Shown here piece after piece: positions 25,924 to 34,714 of a stretch of 64,000 bases of DNA. This DNA is from Burkholderiales bacterium. GTDB taxonomy: Bacteria > Pseudomonadota > Gammaproteobacteria > Burkholderiales > SG8-41. Numbering within the stretch: the first letter of the stretch is position 1; the number at the start of each line of letters is the position of its first letter. The stretch is from NCBI GenBank assembly GCA_019749945.1, contig JAIEPF010000008.1:1-64000 (forward strand), read 5' to 3'. Below the pieces are notes generated by a model. That model was not told the DNA's origin. It saw only the letters and a list, made by a program, of their open reading frames with translations, and made no database searches. A program made the translations under genes and the position numbers.

Positions 25924-26021
25924 GCCACAGAGGACACAGAGAGCACAGAGAACTTCAAAACCCATTCCCGGCAGAGGACGGTAGCTTTGGTTTTCTCTGT
26001 GACCTCTGTGTCCTCTGTGGC
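25924..26021. repeat. CACAGAG-unit inverted array (hairpin), copy 2
   Basis: Left arm 25924-25952 and right arm 25993-26021 match in 27 of 29 positions as an inverted repeat made of 9-base CACAGAG units. It lies between the LeuC-like and LeuD-like genes, whose products should be needed in equal amounts. The loop holds the copy-1 loop sequence in opposite orientation. Confidence 0.87.
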
Positions 26022-26043
26022 TCATGCTTTTTGACTTTGACCT

Positions 26044-27297
26044 TCAATTCAAAAACTCCCGCGGATCGGTGATGACACCCGTCAGCGCCGAGGCCGCCAC
26101 TGTCGCCGGTGAAGCCATGTAGACCTGCGAACTCGGGTCCCCCATGCGCCCCTTGAAGTTGCGCGTGCTCGAGGTCAGGCAGACTTCGTCCGGGCCGAGC
26201 ACGCCCATATGGCCGCCGCCGCAGGCGCCGCAGGTCGGCGGGGCAATCATCGCACCGGCTTCGAGCAGCACCTGCACCGCGCCACTGGCCACCACGTCGC
26301 GATACACCGTCTGCGACGCCGGCACCACGATAAAACGCACACCGGGCGCGATACGCCGGCCCTTGACCACGCGCGCCGCCAGTTCGATGTCATCCTGGGT
26401 GCCGTTGGCGCAGGAACCGACATAGGCCTGGTCGATGCGGATGCCGGCGGTTTTCGCCACCGGCTGCGAGTTGTTGACCACGCTGTCGGGCAAGGCCACC
26501 AGCGGCTCCAGCGCCGACAGATCGACGGTACGCACTGCAAGATATTTCGCATCGGCGTCCGGCGTCACCGGCACGAAGGGCGCGGGATTGCGTGCACGGA
26601 TCCATTCCACCAGCGCGGCATCGGCTTCGAAAGTCGCGAACTCCGCCGACAGTTCGGCGGACATCGCCGAGATCGTCTTGCGCGCATTGATCGAAAGTCC
26701 GGCAACACCGGAGCCGCCGTATTCGACGTTCATCGTTGCATGCGCGCCGTGTACGCCGGCGATCTGCAGGAAGGCATCCTTGGCCGTCACCGCATCGGGG
26801 AGTTTGCCGATCAACTCATAACGAACCGTCTCGCCACAGCGGAACCAGGTCTGGCCCTTGATCGCCGCGTAAATGATGTCCGGGCCGCCGACACCGCGCG
26901 CCAGGCAGTTGAATACGCCCGCGCTGCAGGTGTGCGAGTCACTGCACAACAGCACCGAGCCCGGCAGCGCATACCCGTAATCAGCCACCAGCTGATGGCT
27001 GATGCCCTGGTTGTGGCCGACATCGTGGAAACGTTTGATGCCGAACTGCTTGACGAAGGCGCGACCGGTGACCTGTGCCGCGGCCGCCTGCTGCGTCGGC
27101 GCCGGCACGCGGTGATCGAAGGTGACGACGATTTTCGACGGGTCGGCGACCTTGAGGATTTCACGCCAGTTGTTGGGCATGAAATTGTTGTCGAACAGGA
27201 TCACGGTATCGACATCCACCGTGACCACGTCGCCCGGCTTCACGGTCTTGCTGCCGCTTTTCGCGGCAAGGATCTTTTCTGCGATGGTCATGCCCAT
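26044..27297 (-). CDS. LeuC/aconitase-family hydratase large subunit (short, archaeal-type)
   Basis: 417 residues, the length of HacA/LeuC2-type large subunits rather than the roughly 470-residue bacterial LeuC. The 4Fe-4S cysteines are in SDSHTCSAGVFNCLARG and APPTCGACGGGH, and a further motif VGSCANGTQDD lies between. The family hydrates or isomerises 2-alkylmaleates and malates. ATG 27297 has GGAAGG 6 bases upstream. It is the first gene of the hydratase block and is followed by the small subunit across a hairpin repeat. Confidence 0.9.
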   Translation of the reverse strand: MGMTIAEKILAAKSGSKTVKPGDVVTVDVDTVILFDNNFMPNNWREILKVADPSKIVVTFDHRVPAPTQQAAAAQVTGRAFVKQFGIKRFHDVGHNQGISHQLVADYGYALPGSVLLCSDSHTCSAGVFNCLARGVGGPDIIYAAIKGQTWFRCGETVRYELIGKLPDAVTAKDAFLQIAGVHGAHATMNVEYGGSGVAGLSINARKTISAMSAELSAEFATFEADAALVEWIRARNPAPFVPVTPDADAKYLAVRTVDLSALEPLVALPDSVVNNSQPVAKTAGIRIDQAYVGSCANGTQDDIELAARVVKGRRIAPGVRFIVVPASQTVYRDVVASGAVQVLLEAGAMIAPPTCGACGGGHMGVLGPDEVCLTSSTRNFKGRMGDPSSQVYMASPATVAASALTGVITDPREFLN

Positions 27298-27330
27298 TGT
27301 CGGCCTTCCTTGCGATGGATGAATCTTTAC

Positions 27331-27485
27331 TGGTGATTAAATAATTAAGTGACTAAGTGATTGAACCCCGACAAGTGCCCCGACTCTTAGCCACCCAATC
27401 ACCCAATCACCCAATCACCCAATCACCCAATCACCCAATTACCTAATCACCTAATCGCTTAATTACTTAATCACCCAGTCACCTG
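27331..27485. repeat. octamer inverted array with perfect ATCACCCA tandem
   Basis: The left arm (27331-27362) has GTGATTAA/AAGTGACT units. After a spacer, the right arm (about 27387-27485) has six or more perfect copies of CACCCAAT followed by degenerate CACCTAAT copies, so the arms can pair. It fills the space between the stop of a lyase gene (27487) and the start of the LeuC-like gene. A perfect microsatellite of this kind should vary in length between strains. Confidence 0.88.
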
Positions 27486-27486
27486 T

Positions 27487-28374
27487 TCAGGTGTACTTGC
27501 GCTCCATCTCGTCCAGCACCTTCATGCCCATCAGGTCGTTCAGCTCTTCGAACCCGACCTGCAGGTCAGTGCGATCAACAACGATGTTTTTGCCCACCAC
27601 TTCGCTCTGGAACACCTCCAGCGCGTTCATCATGCCGCGCAGCGCGGCGGTGGTCAGCAGGCGCGGATAACTGACCGCAGCGACACCAATGTCCTGCAAC
27701 TGCTTCGGGCTCATCAGCGGCGTGGTCTTGCGCGGACGCATGCCGAGACCCATGTTGACGATCAAGGGCTTGGGCACGTTTTTCGCAACCTTGGCGATGT
27801 CTTCCCTGGACAGCAGCGCGTCGGCGTACATCACGTCGGCGCCGGCTTCGGCATACATATTGAGGCGGCGGATCGCTTCATCCACGCCATGCGGCCCGGC
27901 GGCATCGGTGCGCGACACGATGACAAAATCATTGTCTCGGCGCGCGTCCACCGCGGCCTTGACCTTCTGCACCATTTCCTCGGCGGGGATGCAGGCCTTG
28001 CCGGCCATGTGCCCGCAACGCTTGGGCCACACCTGGTCTTCGATCATCAGCGCGGCCATGCCGGCCTTTTCGAAGGCGCGCACCACGAAGTGCACCGTCA
28101 TCGCGTTGCCGTAACCGGTGTCGGCATCGGCGCGCAGCAGCAGGTCCGAACAATCCGCCAGACGCCGCGCGTTGTTCAGATTTTCTTCAAAGGTCATCAC
28201 CCCGCGGTCGGCCCAGCCCATGCGGCTTTCCGATACGCCGGCGCCGGAAATCGACGCGGTCTTGAAGCCGGCGCGTTCGATCAGGCGCACGCTGTAGCCG
28301 TCGTAAACACCGGGCTGGATCAGGATTTCCTTTTTGTGGATCAATTCCTTGAACTGCTTGCCTCTGCTCATCAT
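27487..28374 (-). CDS. isocitrate lyase / PEP mutase family lyase
   Basis: 295 residues from ATG 28374 (GGAGG about 6-9 bases upstream). Signatures: GVYDGYSVRLIERAGFKTAS, the Mg-binding ADADTGYGNAMTV and PKRCGHMAGKACIP, where the cysteine of the K-R-C-G-H motif is the lyase acid/base. Members include 2-methylisocitrate lyase, dimethylmalate lyase and oxaloacetate decarboxylase. It lies co-directionally upstream of the LeuC/D-like hydratase, an order that suggests hydration of an alkylmaleate then C-C cleavage. It diverges from a paralogue at 28516. Confidence 0.92.
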   Translation of the reverse strand: MMSRGKQFKELIHKKEILIQPGVYDGYSVRLIERAGFKTASISGAGVSESRMGWADRGVMTFEENLNNARRLADCSDLLLRADADTGYGNAMTVHFVVRAFEKAGMAALMIEDQVWPKRCGHMAGKACIPAEEMVQKVKAAVDARRDNDFVIVSRTDAAGPHGVDEAIRRLNMYAEAGADVMYADALLSREDIAKVAKNVPKPLIVNMGLGMRPRKTTPLMSPKQLQDIGVAAVSYPRLLTTAALRGMMNALEVFQSEVVGKNIVVDRTDLQVGFEELNDLMGMKVLDEMERKYT

Positions 28375-28515
28375 GTGAAACTCCTCCTGAATAATGGTTG
28401 GCACCATTCTATCAACCGCTCACGCACCAGCAGCATCGACCTGTCGGATGTTGGACTCATGAACAACTAAAAGTGATGCGCTGGACTAGAATGTCTTTTG
28501 ATACCGGAGGCAATC

Positions 28516-29451
28516 ATGCGCACCAGAACCAGCACCGAATTACGACGTTTGCTGCAAGGCGGCAAAACCCTGGTCAAACCCGGCGCCTATAACGCGCTGT
28601 CGGCAAAAATCATCGAAAAAGCCGGTTTCAGCTGCTGCGGCGTGACCGGTTACGGCGTCTCGGCTTCACTGCTCGGCAAACCCGATGTCGGCCTGATCAC
28701 GCTCGACGAAATCGTGATGATCACCCGTTACATCGCACGCGCCGTGAAAATTCCGGTGATCGCCGATGCCGACACCGGTTTTGGCAACGCAATCAACGTG
28801 ATGCGCACCGTCGAGGATTTCATCACCGCCGGTGCCGCCGCCATCCACATCGAAGACCAGGTCGCGCCCAAACGCTGCGGCCATGTCGCCGGCAAGCAGA
28901 TCATCCCGCTCGAAGAAATGACCGGCAAACTGCGCGCCGCCGACCATGTGCGGCGCGAGCTTGACCCGGATTTTGTGCTGATCGCACGCTGCGACGCACG
29001 CGGTGTCGCCGGCGGCAGCGTTGATGAATTGATCCGTCGTGCCAATGCTTACCTCGAAGCCGGCGCCGACATGATTTTCCCCGAGGCGCCGACCTCGGAA
29101 GCTGAACTGGAACGCTGTGCCAGGGAGATCAAGGGCCCCCTGCATTTCAACCGCACCGGCGTGTCGCCACGTTTGCACGTGTCGCGGCTCAACGAGCTTG
29201 GCATCGCCATGGTGTCCAACGCCACCGGTTCGCTGCGTTCCTCCACTGTGGCGATGGTCGATTATTTCGCCGAGTTCGCCAAAGACGATGTTGAAGCGGT
29301 CAAACGCTTCGAGGAACGGACAAAGGATCACCCCGCCGGCAACATGCACGCTTTCATCGGCTTTTCCGAGATCAAAAAACTGGAAGAAGAGTTTCTGCCC
29401 AGCGCCGAAATTCTGGCAAAGTACGAAGGCTCCGTGGGTTTTCAGCCTTAG
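28516..29451 (+). CDS. isocitrate lyase / PEP mutase family lyase (second copy)
   Basis: 311 residues from ATG 28516, which has GGAGG 5 bases upstream; an earlier start at 28498 lacks one. Motifs: GAYNALSAKIIEKAGFSCCG, DADTGFGNAINV and APKRCGHVAGKQIIP. It shares the fold and catalytic motifs with the divergent neighbour but differs throughout, so the two are likely to act on different 2-alkylmalates or as subunits of related steps. It is followed by a Bug receptor after 64 bases. Confidence 0.92.
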   Translation: MRTRTSTELRRLLQGGKTLVKPGAYNALSAKIIEKAGFSCCGVTGYGVSASLLGKPDVGLITLDEIVMITRYIARAVKIPVIADADTGFGNAINVMRTVEDFITAGAAAIHIEDQVAPKRCGHVAGKQIIPLEEMTGKLRAADHVRRELDPDFVLIARCDARGVAGGSVDELIRRANAYLEAGADMIFPEAPTSEAELERCAREIKGPLHFNRTGVSPRLHVSRLNELGIAMVSNATGSLRSSTVAMVDYFAEFAKDDVEAVKRFEERTKDHPAGNMHAFIGFSEIKKLEEEFLPSAEILAKYEGSVGFQP

Positions 29452-29515
29452 CGGCAACCCGGTTTGCGCACTGAGTTGCCGGCACAGGCAACGCACATCA
29501 AGAGGAGACAGATTC

Positions 29516-30487
29516 ATGCAATCCACCATCATCCGTACCATCGTCGCCATCGCCGGACTGGCCACCGTGTCAGCAGTACTCGCGCAGAACTACCCGACAC
29601 GACCGATCCGCATCGTCGTCGTCAGCACCCCCGGCGGCAGCGTCGACACCATGGCGCGCAGCGTCGGGCCCAAGCTCGCCGAGCGCTGGAACCAGCAGGT
29701 GCTGGTCGACAACCGTCCCGGTGCCGGCGGCGCGATTGCCGCCGAACTGGTGGCCAAGGCCCCGCCCGACGGGTACACGCTGATCATGGGAACCATCGCG
29801 TCTTTTGCCACCAATGTCAGTCTGCGCAAATCCCTGCCCTATGACCCGGTCAGGGATTTTGCACCGATCACACTGGTCGCGACACAGAACCTGATGCTGC
29901 TGATCCATCCTTCGATCCCGGCAAAGTCGGTCAAGGAACTGGTGGCCCTGGCGAAAAAACAGCCGGGCAAACTGTCGTTCGCATCCGCGGGCAACGGCAC
30001 CGGCGGTCACCTGTCGGGTGAGTTGTTCAAAATGCTGGCCCGGATAGACATGCTGCACGTGCCGTACAAAGGCGTGCAGCCGGCACTGATCGATGTTGTC
30101 GGCGGCCAGGTATCCATGACTTTCGCCAGCATCATCTCGGCGATGCCGCAGGTGACCGGTCGCAGGCTGATCCCGCTGGCGGTGACCGGCGCCCACCGCT
30201 CACCGGCGGCGAAAGAGCTGCCGACGATGATCGAGGCCGGCGTCAGTGGTTATGAATCGGCCACCTGGTACGGCCTGCTGGCACCCGCCGGCACGCCGGC
30301 GGACATCGTCAACAAACTCAACACCGAGGTGGTCGCAGCACTGAAAAGTCCGGACATGTTCGACCGGTTGTCCAAGGAGGGCGCTGACCCGGTGGGCAAC
30401 AGTCCCGCCGAGTTTGCCAGGCACATCCAGGTCGAAATCGACAAATGGCGCAAGGTGATCAAGGCCGCCGGCATCCAGCCGAGTTGA
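29516..30487 (+). CDS. Bug-family tricarboxylate receptor
   Basis: 323 residues from ATG 29516 (AGAGGAG 8 bases upstream). Signal peptide of about 22 residues ending AVLA, then QNYPTRPIRI. The ligand loop is VVSTPGGSVDTMARS. A much longer open frame starts upstream within the lyase gene and is an artefact of the GC-rich code. Co-direction with the lyase suggests the receptor binds the tri- or dicarboxylate fed to it. Confidence 0.93.
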   Translation: MQSTIIRTIVAIAGLATVSAVLAQNYPTRPIRIVVVSTPGGSVDTMARSVGPKLAERWNQQVLVDNRPGAGGAIAAELVAKAPPDGYTLIMGTIASFATNVSLRKSLPYDPVRDFAPITLVATQNLMLLIHPSIPAKSVKELVALAKKQPGKLSFASAGNGTGGHLSGELFKMLARIDMLHVPYKGVQPALIDVVGGQVSMTFASIISAMPQVTGRRLIPLAVTGAHRSPAAKELPTMIEAGVSGYESATWYGLLAPAGTPADIVNKLNTEVVAALKSPDMFDRLSKEGADPVGNSPAEFARHIQVEIDKWRKVIKAAGIQPS

Positions 30488-30599
30488 TACGAAGCGCGGG
30501 CGGTGAGGGCTGACGGCGGCAAGCAACAACCGGCGGATGGACCCTGGGCATGGCGGGAAGCGCGGTAGAATCACGCCTCCCGCTCTTGACGTGACACTC

Positions 30600-32510
30600 A
30601 TGCTCTCCCCGGCATACCAGGAAATAAAAACACTGCGCTCGACCGGCAGGAGCGGCGCCGCTTATTCGCTGCTGGGATCGACTCCACCGTCCTCCGATGA
30701 CGACGCATTCGAAGCGGCGGTATGCCTCTTCGTCTGCGGCGATCTGGCCGCAACGCGGCATGTATGCCAGACCCGCCAGTGGAAAAAGGACTGGGCCGCG
30801 CGCATGGCCGAGGCCCTGACGATCATGGTCAGCAACGGAGACCCGGCGCAGGCATTGTCGGTTGCGCGCCCCGCCGCCGCAGACTCCCGTGCCGGATACG
30901 ACACCTCGGCGTTATTCCTGATGCTGCTGCAGGCCAACGGGCTGATTGACGAAGCCGACGCCTATATCAACACCCGGCTGCAAAATCCCCCCGTCAATGA
31001 AACTTTTTTGCTGACCATCATGGCGGAAATTGCCCTGGCCCTTCAGGACTGGCGGCAGGCCTACAAGCTGGCCTCGGCGGTCATGCATGCCGACCCGGAT
31101 GATTTTCGCGCCCTGCTCACCCTCAGCCGCGCCAACCAGGCGGTGGGTAATTTTCATGAGGCATTGGGCCACGCGCTGCGGGCGCACAAGCTCGTTCCGG
31201 GCTCAGCCCAGGCGATCCTGCAGATGATGCGCTGCCAGAACAAGCTCGGCGACTACTACTCGGTCATCGGCATGCGCCATGAACTCGCCGCCCCCGAAGC
31301 GATCACCCCGGAAATCCATGTCGAACTGGGAACCGCCCATGCCGGCATCGAAGACATCGCGCGGGCGACCGCGGCATTCCGTGCAGCGCTTGCCGCCAAC
31401 CCAAAGCCCATTGCCGCCATTCAAGGTCTGGCGTCGATTCTGGCCGACACCGGCGATCTTGCCGGCCTGGCGGAACTGGAAAACAGCTGCCGCGCGGAAA
31501 TGCACGCCGACATCGAATGCCTCGCCATCCTCGGCAAGGCGGCGCTGGCGCGGCGCGATCTGGATGCTGCGGCAGGGCTCTTCGCGGAATCACAGTCCCT
31601 CGCCATCCGTGAACGCAGTGCGCTCTCCATGCTGTCATGGCCGGTAACGGAGCCGCGCATCCGCCATGATTATGAACAGCTCGAACTGCTGTCGCAGCGC
31701 GGCCAGCTCGACGACACCGGTCGCAGCGCGCTCAATCTGCTGCAACGGTATTACGCGCAGACCGGAAATGTCGCGCAGACTTTCGCGCCTCCGGGCAAGG
31801 AGGCTGACGCGCTGCGCGCCGCGCTGACTCTCCATCACCGCCCCCCGGCGCCGTTCTCCGGCACCGCGCTGGGACAGAATGATTACACCGCGATCGAGGC
31901 GCAATACCTGGCGAATCAGCCTCCGGTGGTTGCGATCGACAATTTCCTCTCCGCCGATGCCCTCGCCTCCCTGCGCCGCTACTGCGAAGAGGCCACGGTC
32001 TGGAAAATGGAGGCGGGTGAAGGTTATCTGGGTGCGCTGCTCGCACAGGGTTTTGCGCCACCGGTCCTGCTCGCCATCGCGGACCAACTGCGGCAGGCGA
32101 TGCCGCGTGTCATTGGCGACTATCCCTTATTGCAGGCCTGGGCCTTCAAATACGACCAGCGGCTCCAGGGCATCAACATGCATGCCGACTTTGCCAAGGT
32201 GAACGTGAATTTCTGGATCACGGCGGACGCCGCCTGCGCGGATCCGTCGACCGGCGGCATGGTGGTCTACGACGTGCCCGCACCGGCCAGCTGGACGTTT
32301 GCCGACTACAACACCAATCAGGCCAAGATGAAGGCCTTTCTCGAAACCCACGGCGCCAAACCGATGCGGGTGCCGTACCGGGAAAATCGTTGCGTGCTGT
32401 TCGACTCGAGCCTGATCCACATCACCGACGAACTGCATTTCAAGCCGGGTTATACGAACCGGCGCATCAACGTCACGCTGCTCTACGGGCGGGCGCGCAG
32501 CATCGGCTGA
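30600..32510 (+). CDS. TPR protein fused to a 2-oxoglutarate/Fe(II) oxygenase domain
   Basis: 636 residues. The first 400 residues are helical TPR-like repeats (for example FLLTIMAEIALALQDWRQAY and DFRALLTLSRANQAVGNFHE). The C-terminal 200 residues form a double-stranded beta-helix oxygenase: iron ligands H528xD530 in NMHADFAKVN and H607 in SSLIHITDEL, with R621/R622 in NRRINVTLLYG for 2-oxoglutarate. It should hydroxylate a protein, peptide or small metabolite held by the TPRs. The start is uncertain (GTG 30591 possible). Neighbours give no partner. Confidence 0.82.
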   Translation: MLSPAYQEIKTLRSTGRSGAAYSLLGSTPPSSDDDAFEAAVCLFVCGDLAATRHVCQTRQWKKDWAARMAEALTIMVSNGDPAQALSVARPAAADSRAGYDTSALFLMLLQANGLIDEADAYINTRLQNPPVNETFLLTIMAEIALALQDWRQAYKLASAVMHADPDDFRALLTLSRANQAVGNFHEALGHALRAHKLVPGSAQAILQMMRCQNKLGDYYSVIGMRHELAAPEAITPEIHVELGTAHAGIEDIARATAAFRAALAANPKPIAAIQGLASILADTGDLAGLAELENSCRAEMHADIECLAILGKAALARRDLDAAAGLFAESQSLAIRERSALSMLSWPVTEPRIRHDYEQLELLSQRGQLDDTGRSALNLLQRYYAQTGNVAQTFAPPGKEADALRAALTLHHRPPAPFSGTALGQNDYTAIEAQYLANQPPVVAIDNFLSADALASLRRYCEEATVWKMEAGEGYLGALLAQGFAPPVLLAIADQLRQAMPRVIGDYPLLQAWAFKYDQRLQGINMHADFAKVNVNFWITADAACADPSTGGMVVYDVPAPASWTFADYNTNQAKMKAFLETHGAKPMRVPYRENRCVLFDSSLIHITDELHFKPGYTNRRINVTLLYGRARSIG

Positions 32511-32516
32511 GGCCGC

Positions 32517-32542
32517 GCGCGCCGATACCGGTGACGGCGCGC
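32517..32542. terminator. hairpin between convergent genes, no T-run
   Basis: GCGCGCCG, a 10-base loop, then CGGCGCGC gives an 8 bp all-GC stem in the 38-base gap between the rightward oxygenase gene and the leftward SDR gene. Position suits a bidirectional terminator, but no U-tract follows on either strand, so it may act only as an mRNA 3' stabiliser. Confidence 0.35.
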
Positions 32543-32548
32543 AAGGCG

Positions 32549-33325
32549 CTACCAGGCCACCGCACCGCCATCGACCGGGATGATGGCGCCGGTCATGAAA
32601 TTCGACGCGCTTGAAGCCAGCAGCACGGCGATACCTTTCAGGTCGTCGGGCCCGCCGGTGCGTTTCAGCGGAATCTCGCGTTCGATGTTGTCCTTGTTCT
32701 TCAGATAAAGCTTCTCGTTGATCGGCGTCACGAAAAATCCCGGGCAGATCGCATTGACCTGGATGTTGTGCTGCGCCCATTTCACCGCGAGGTCGCGGGT
32801 GAAATTGACCAGCGCACCCTTGCTCGCGCCATAGGCGATGGAGTTGTACGCCGTAGGATTGCGGCCGACGAGACCGGCGATCGACGCGATGTTGATGATC
32901 TTGCCGCGTTTCTGTTTGATGAATTCGCGACCCAGCGCCTGCGCGCAGAGGAAGGGCGCGGTGATATTCAGATCGAACACCTGCTGCCAGCGTTCGAGCG
33001 GTGTGTCTTCCGGCGGCGCCACCCAGGCACGGCCGGCGTTGTTGACCAGCACGTCGATGCGGCCGAATTTTTTCAGCACCTCGTCTTTCATCGCTTCGAC
33101 CTGATCCGGCTTGGTCACGTCGCAGCCGACGGCCAGCGCCTTGACGCCGAGTTTTTCGATTTCCGCCGCGGCTTCTTGACAGACATCGAGGCGCCGCGAG
33201 CAGATCACGATGTTCGAGCCGGCTTCGGCGAGGCCCTTCGCCATCTGCAGGCCGATGCCGGTCGCACCGCCGGTGACCACGCTGACCTGGCCTTCGAGGT
33301 TCATCAATTCCTGGACTTTTGCCAT
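32549..33325 (-). CDS. SDR-family NAD(P)-dependent oxidoreductase
   Basis: 258 residues from ATG 33325 (AGGAG 6 bases upstream). Classical SDR: TGGATGIG cofactor loop near residue 19, NNAG in VLVNNAGRAWV, catalytic Ser/Tyr/Lys in YNSIAYGASKGALVNF and the C-terminal GAIIPVDGGAVAW. It probably interconverts a hydroxyacyl and oxoacyl group. It is the third gene of a leftward set with an acyl-CoA dehydrogenase and an acyl-CoA synthetase, which together resemble a short beta-oxidation route. Confidence 0.93.
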   Translation of the reverse strand: MAKVQELMNLEGQVSVVTGGATGIGLQMAKGLAEAGSNIVICSRRLDVCQEAAAEIEKLGVKALAVGCDVTKPDQVEAMKDEVLKKFGRIDVLVNNAGRAWVAPPEDTPLERWQQVFDLNITAPFLCAQALGREFIKQKRGKIINIASIAGLVGRNPTAYNSIAYGASKGALVNFTRDLAVKWAQHNIQVNAICPGFFVTPINEKLYLKNKDNIEREIPLKRTGGPDDLKGIAVLLASSASNFMTGAIIPVDGGAVAW

Positions 33326-33351
33326 TACCAACTCCTTCAAAAAATCTTTTT

Positions 33352-33458
33352 GCCACAGAGATCACAGAGGACACAGAGAAAAACCAATAAAACAATGATT
33401 TATAGAGAGGCCGCCTCTTGGGTTTGCCGTCCTCTGTGCTCTCTGTGCCCTCTGTGGC
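33352..33458. repeat. CACAGAG-unit inverted array (hairpin), copy 3
   Basis: Left arm 33352-33380 and right arm about 33429-33458, the same 9-base unit as copies 1 and 2 but with different variable bases. It sits between the acyl-CoA dehydrogenase and SDR genes. The loop holds a near-IHF site (AAACAATGATTTA at 33390-33402). Confidence 0.85.
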
Positions 33459-33473
33459 TAATGCCTTTCGCTT

Positions 33474-34613
33474 TTACCGGTCCTTCAACAACAGCCCGGC
33501 AATGATATTGCGCTGGATTTCCGAGGTGCCTTCGTAGATGCGCACGATGCGCGCGTCACGGAAGGTGGTTTCGATGCCGGCTTCGCGCATGTAACCCATG
33601 CCGCCGTGGATCTGCACCGCGGCATCGACGACGCGGCCCAGCGCTTCGGTGGCAAACACTTTCGCGGTGGAAGCTTCCATGGTGCCGCGTTCACCGCGCA
33701 TCAGGGTGTCGATCGCACGATAGGTCAGGCCGCGCGCGGCATCACGCGCCACCGCCATGTCGGCGAGCATCCACTGCAGGCCCTGGTGTTCGGCGAGTTT
33801 TTTGCCGCCCTGGCTGCGCGTCTTCATGTACTCGACGCTCTGGTCGATCAGCTTGTCCATCATGCCGCAGCAGCGCGCCGATACCGTGACCCGGCCCGCG
33901 GTCAGGGTTTTCAGCGCCTGCACATAACCCATGCCTTCGGCGCCGAGCAGGTTGGCGGCCGGTACTTCACAATCGGTAAACGACAAGGGCGCGGTAGTGC
34001 AGCCGTGCATGCCCATTTTTAATTCGTTTTTGCCGATGCTGAAACCCGGCATGCCACGCTCGACGATGAACGCCGAAATACCCTTGATGCCCTTGCTCTT
34101 GTCGGTGATCGCCATCACCGTGAACACCTGCGCGAGGCCGGCGTTGGTGATGTAGATTTTTTCGCCGTTCAGCACGTAACGGTCGCCCTTTTTCACCGCC
34201 GTGGTGCGCATCGCCGCCGGATCGGAACCCGCCTGCGGTTCGGTCAGCGCAAACGCGCCGATCCATTCCCCGCTGGCCATTTTCGGCAGGAATTTTTTCT
34301 TTTGTCCGGCATTGCCCAGTGCGGTGATGCCGGTGGTGCTGATGCCGGTGTGATTACCAATTAACGTGGCGAAACCATAGTTGGTGCGCCCCATGACTTC
34401 CTCGATCGCGCACTTGCCGGCGAGGTCGAGACCGCTGCCACCGTATTCCTCGGGAATGGTCAGTCCGAACAAGCCCATGTCGCGGGCGAGCTGCAGCAGG
34501 TCATCGGGAATCGCATCGGTTTCCTCGATGGCGCGCGAGCGCGGATCCACCTGCTCGCGCAGGAAACGCGCGACTTCGTCACAGAGTTGCCGGACTTCAC
34601 TGGATATGGCCAT
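33474..34613 (-). CDS. acyl-CoA dehydrogenase
   Basis: 379 residues from ATG 34613, chosen over ATG 34622 because GGAG lies at workable spacing only for the former. ACAD motifs: GLTIPEEYGGSGLDLAGKCA, ALTEPQAGSDPAAMRTT (FAD/substrate loop) and the C-terminal YEGTSEIQRNIIAGLLL. It dehydrogenates an acyl-CoA at C2-C3 and passes electrons to ETF. It lies between SDR and ADP-forming acyl-CoA synthetase genes on the same strand. Confidence 0.94.
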   Translation of the reverse strand: MAISSEVRQLCDEVARFLREQVDPRSRAIEETDAIPDDLLQLARDMGLFGLTIPEEYGGSGLDLAGKCAIEEVMGRTNYGFATLIGNHTGISTTGITALGNAGQKKKFLPKMASGEWIGAFALTEPQAGSDPAAMRTTAVKKGDRYVLNGEKIYITNAGLAQVFTVMAITDKSKGIKGISAFIVERGMPGFSIGKNELKMGMHGCTTAPLSFTDCEVPAANLLGAEGMGYVQALKTLTAGRVTVSARCCGMMDKLIDQSVEYMKTRSQGGKKLAEHQGLQWMLADMAVARDAARGLTYRAIDTLMRGERGTMEASTAKVFATEALGRVVDAAVQIHGGMGYMREAGIETTFRDARIVRIYEGTSEIQRNIIAGLLLKDR

Positions 34614-34629
34614 ACCTGTCATTCTCCCC

Positions 34630-34714
34630 AGGTGATTAGGTGATTAAGTGACGAGGTGATTACCCCAGCCAATCACCAGTTACCAATCACCTAATAACCT
34701 AATCACCTAGTTAC
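34630..34714. repeat. octamer inverted array (GTGATTAG / CTAATCAC)
   Basis: The left arm (34630-34661) carries AGGTGATT units and the right arm (34671-34714) carries AATCACCT units, so they can pair. The right arm runs into the last codons and stop of the acyl-CoA synthetase gene. It uses the same unit as the arrays at 1-57 and 27331-27485. Confidence 0.82.

Noticed and set aside
25405..27297. Leucine biosynthesis leuCD
   Set aside because: Subunits are of the short clade (417 and 166 aa) and no leuA or leuB is nearby; catabolic neighbours favour another substrate.
27331..27485. CRISPR array
   Set aside because: Units are only 8 bases, without unique spacers of 25-40 bases, and no cas gene is near.
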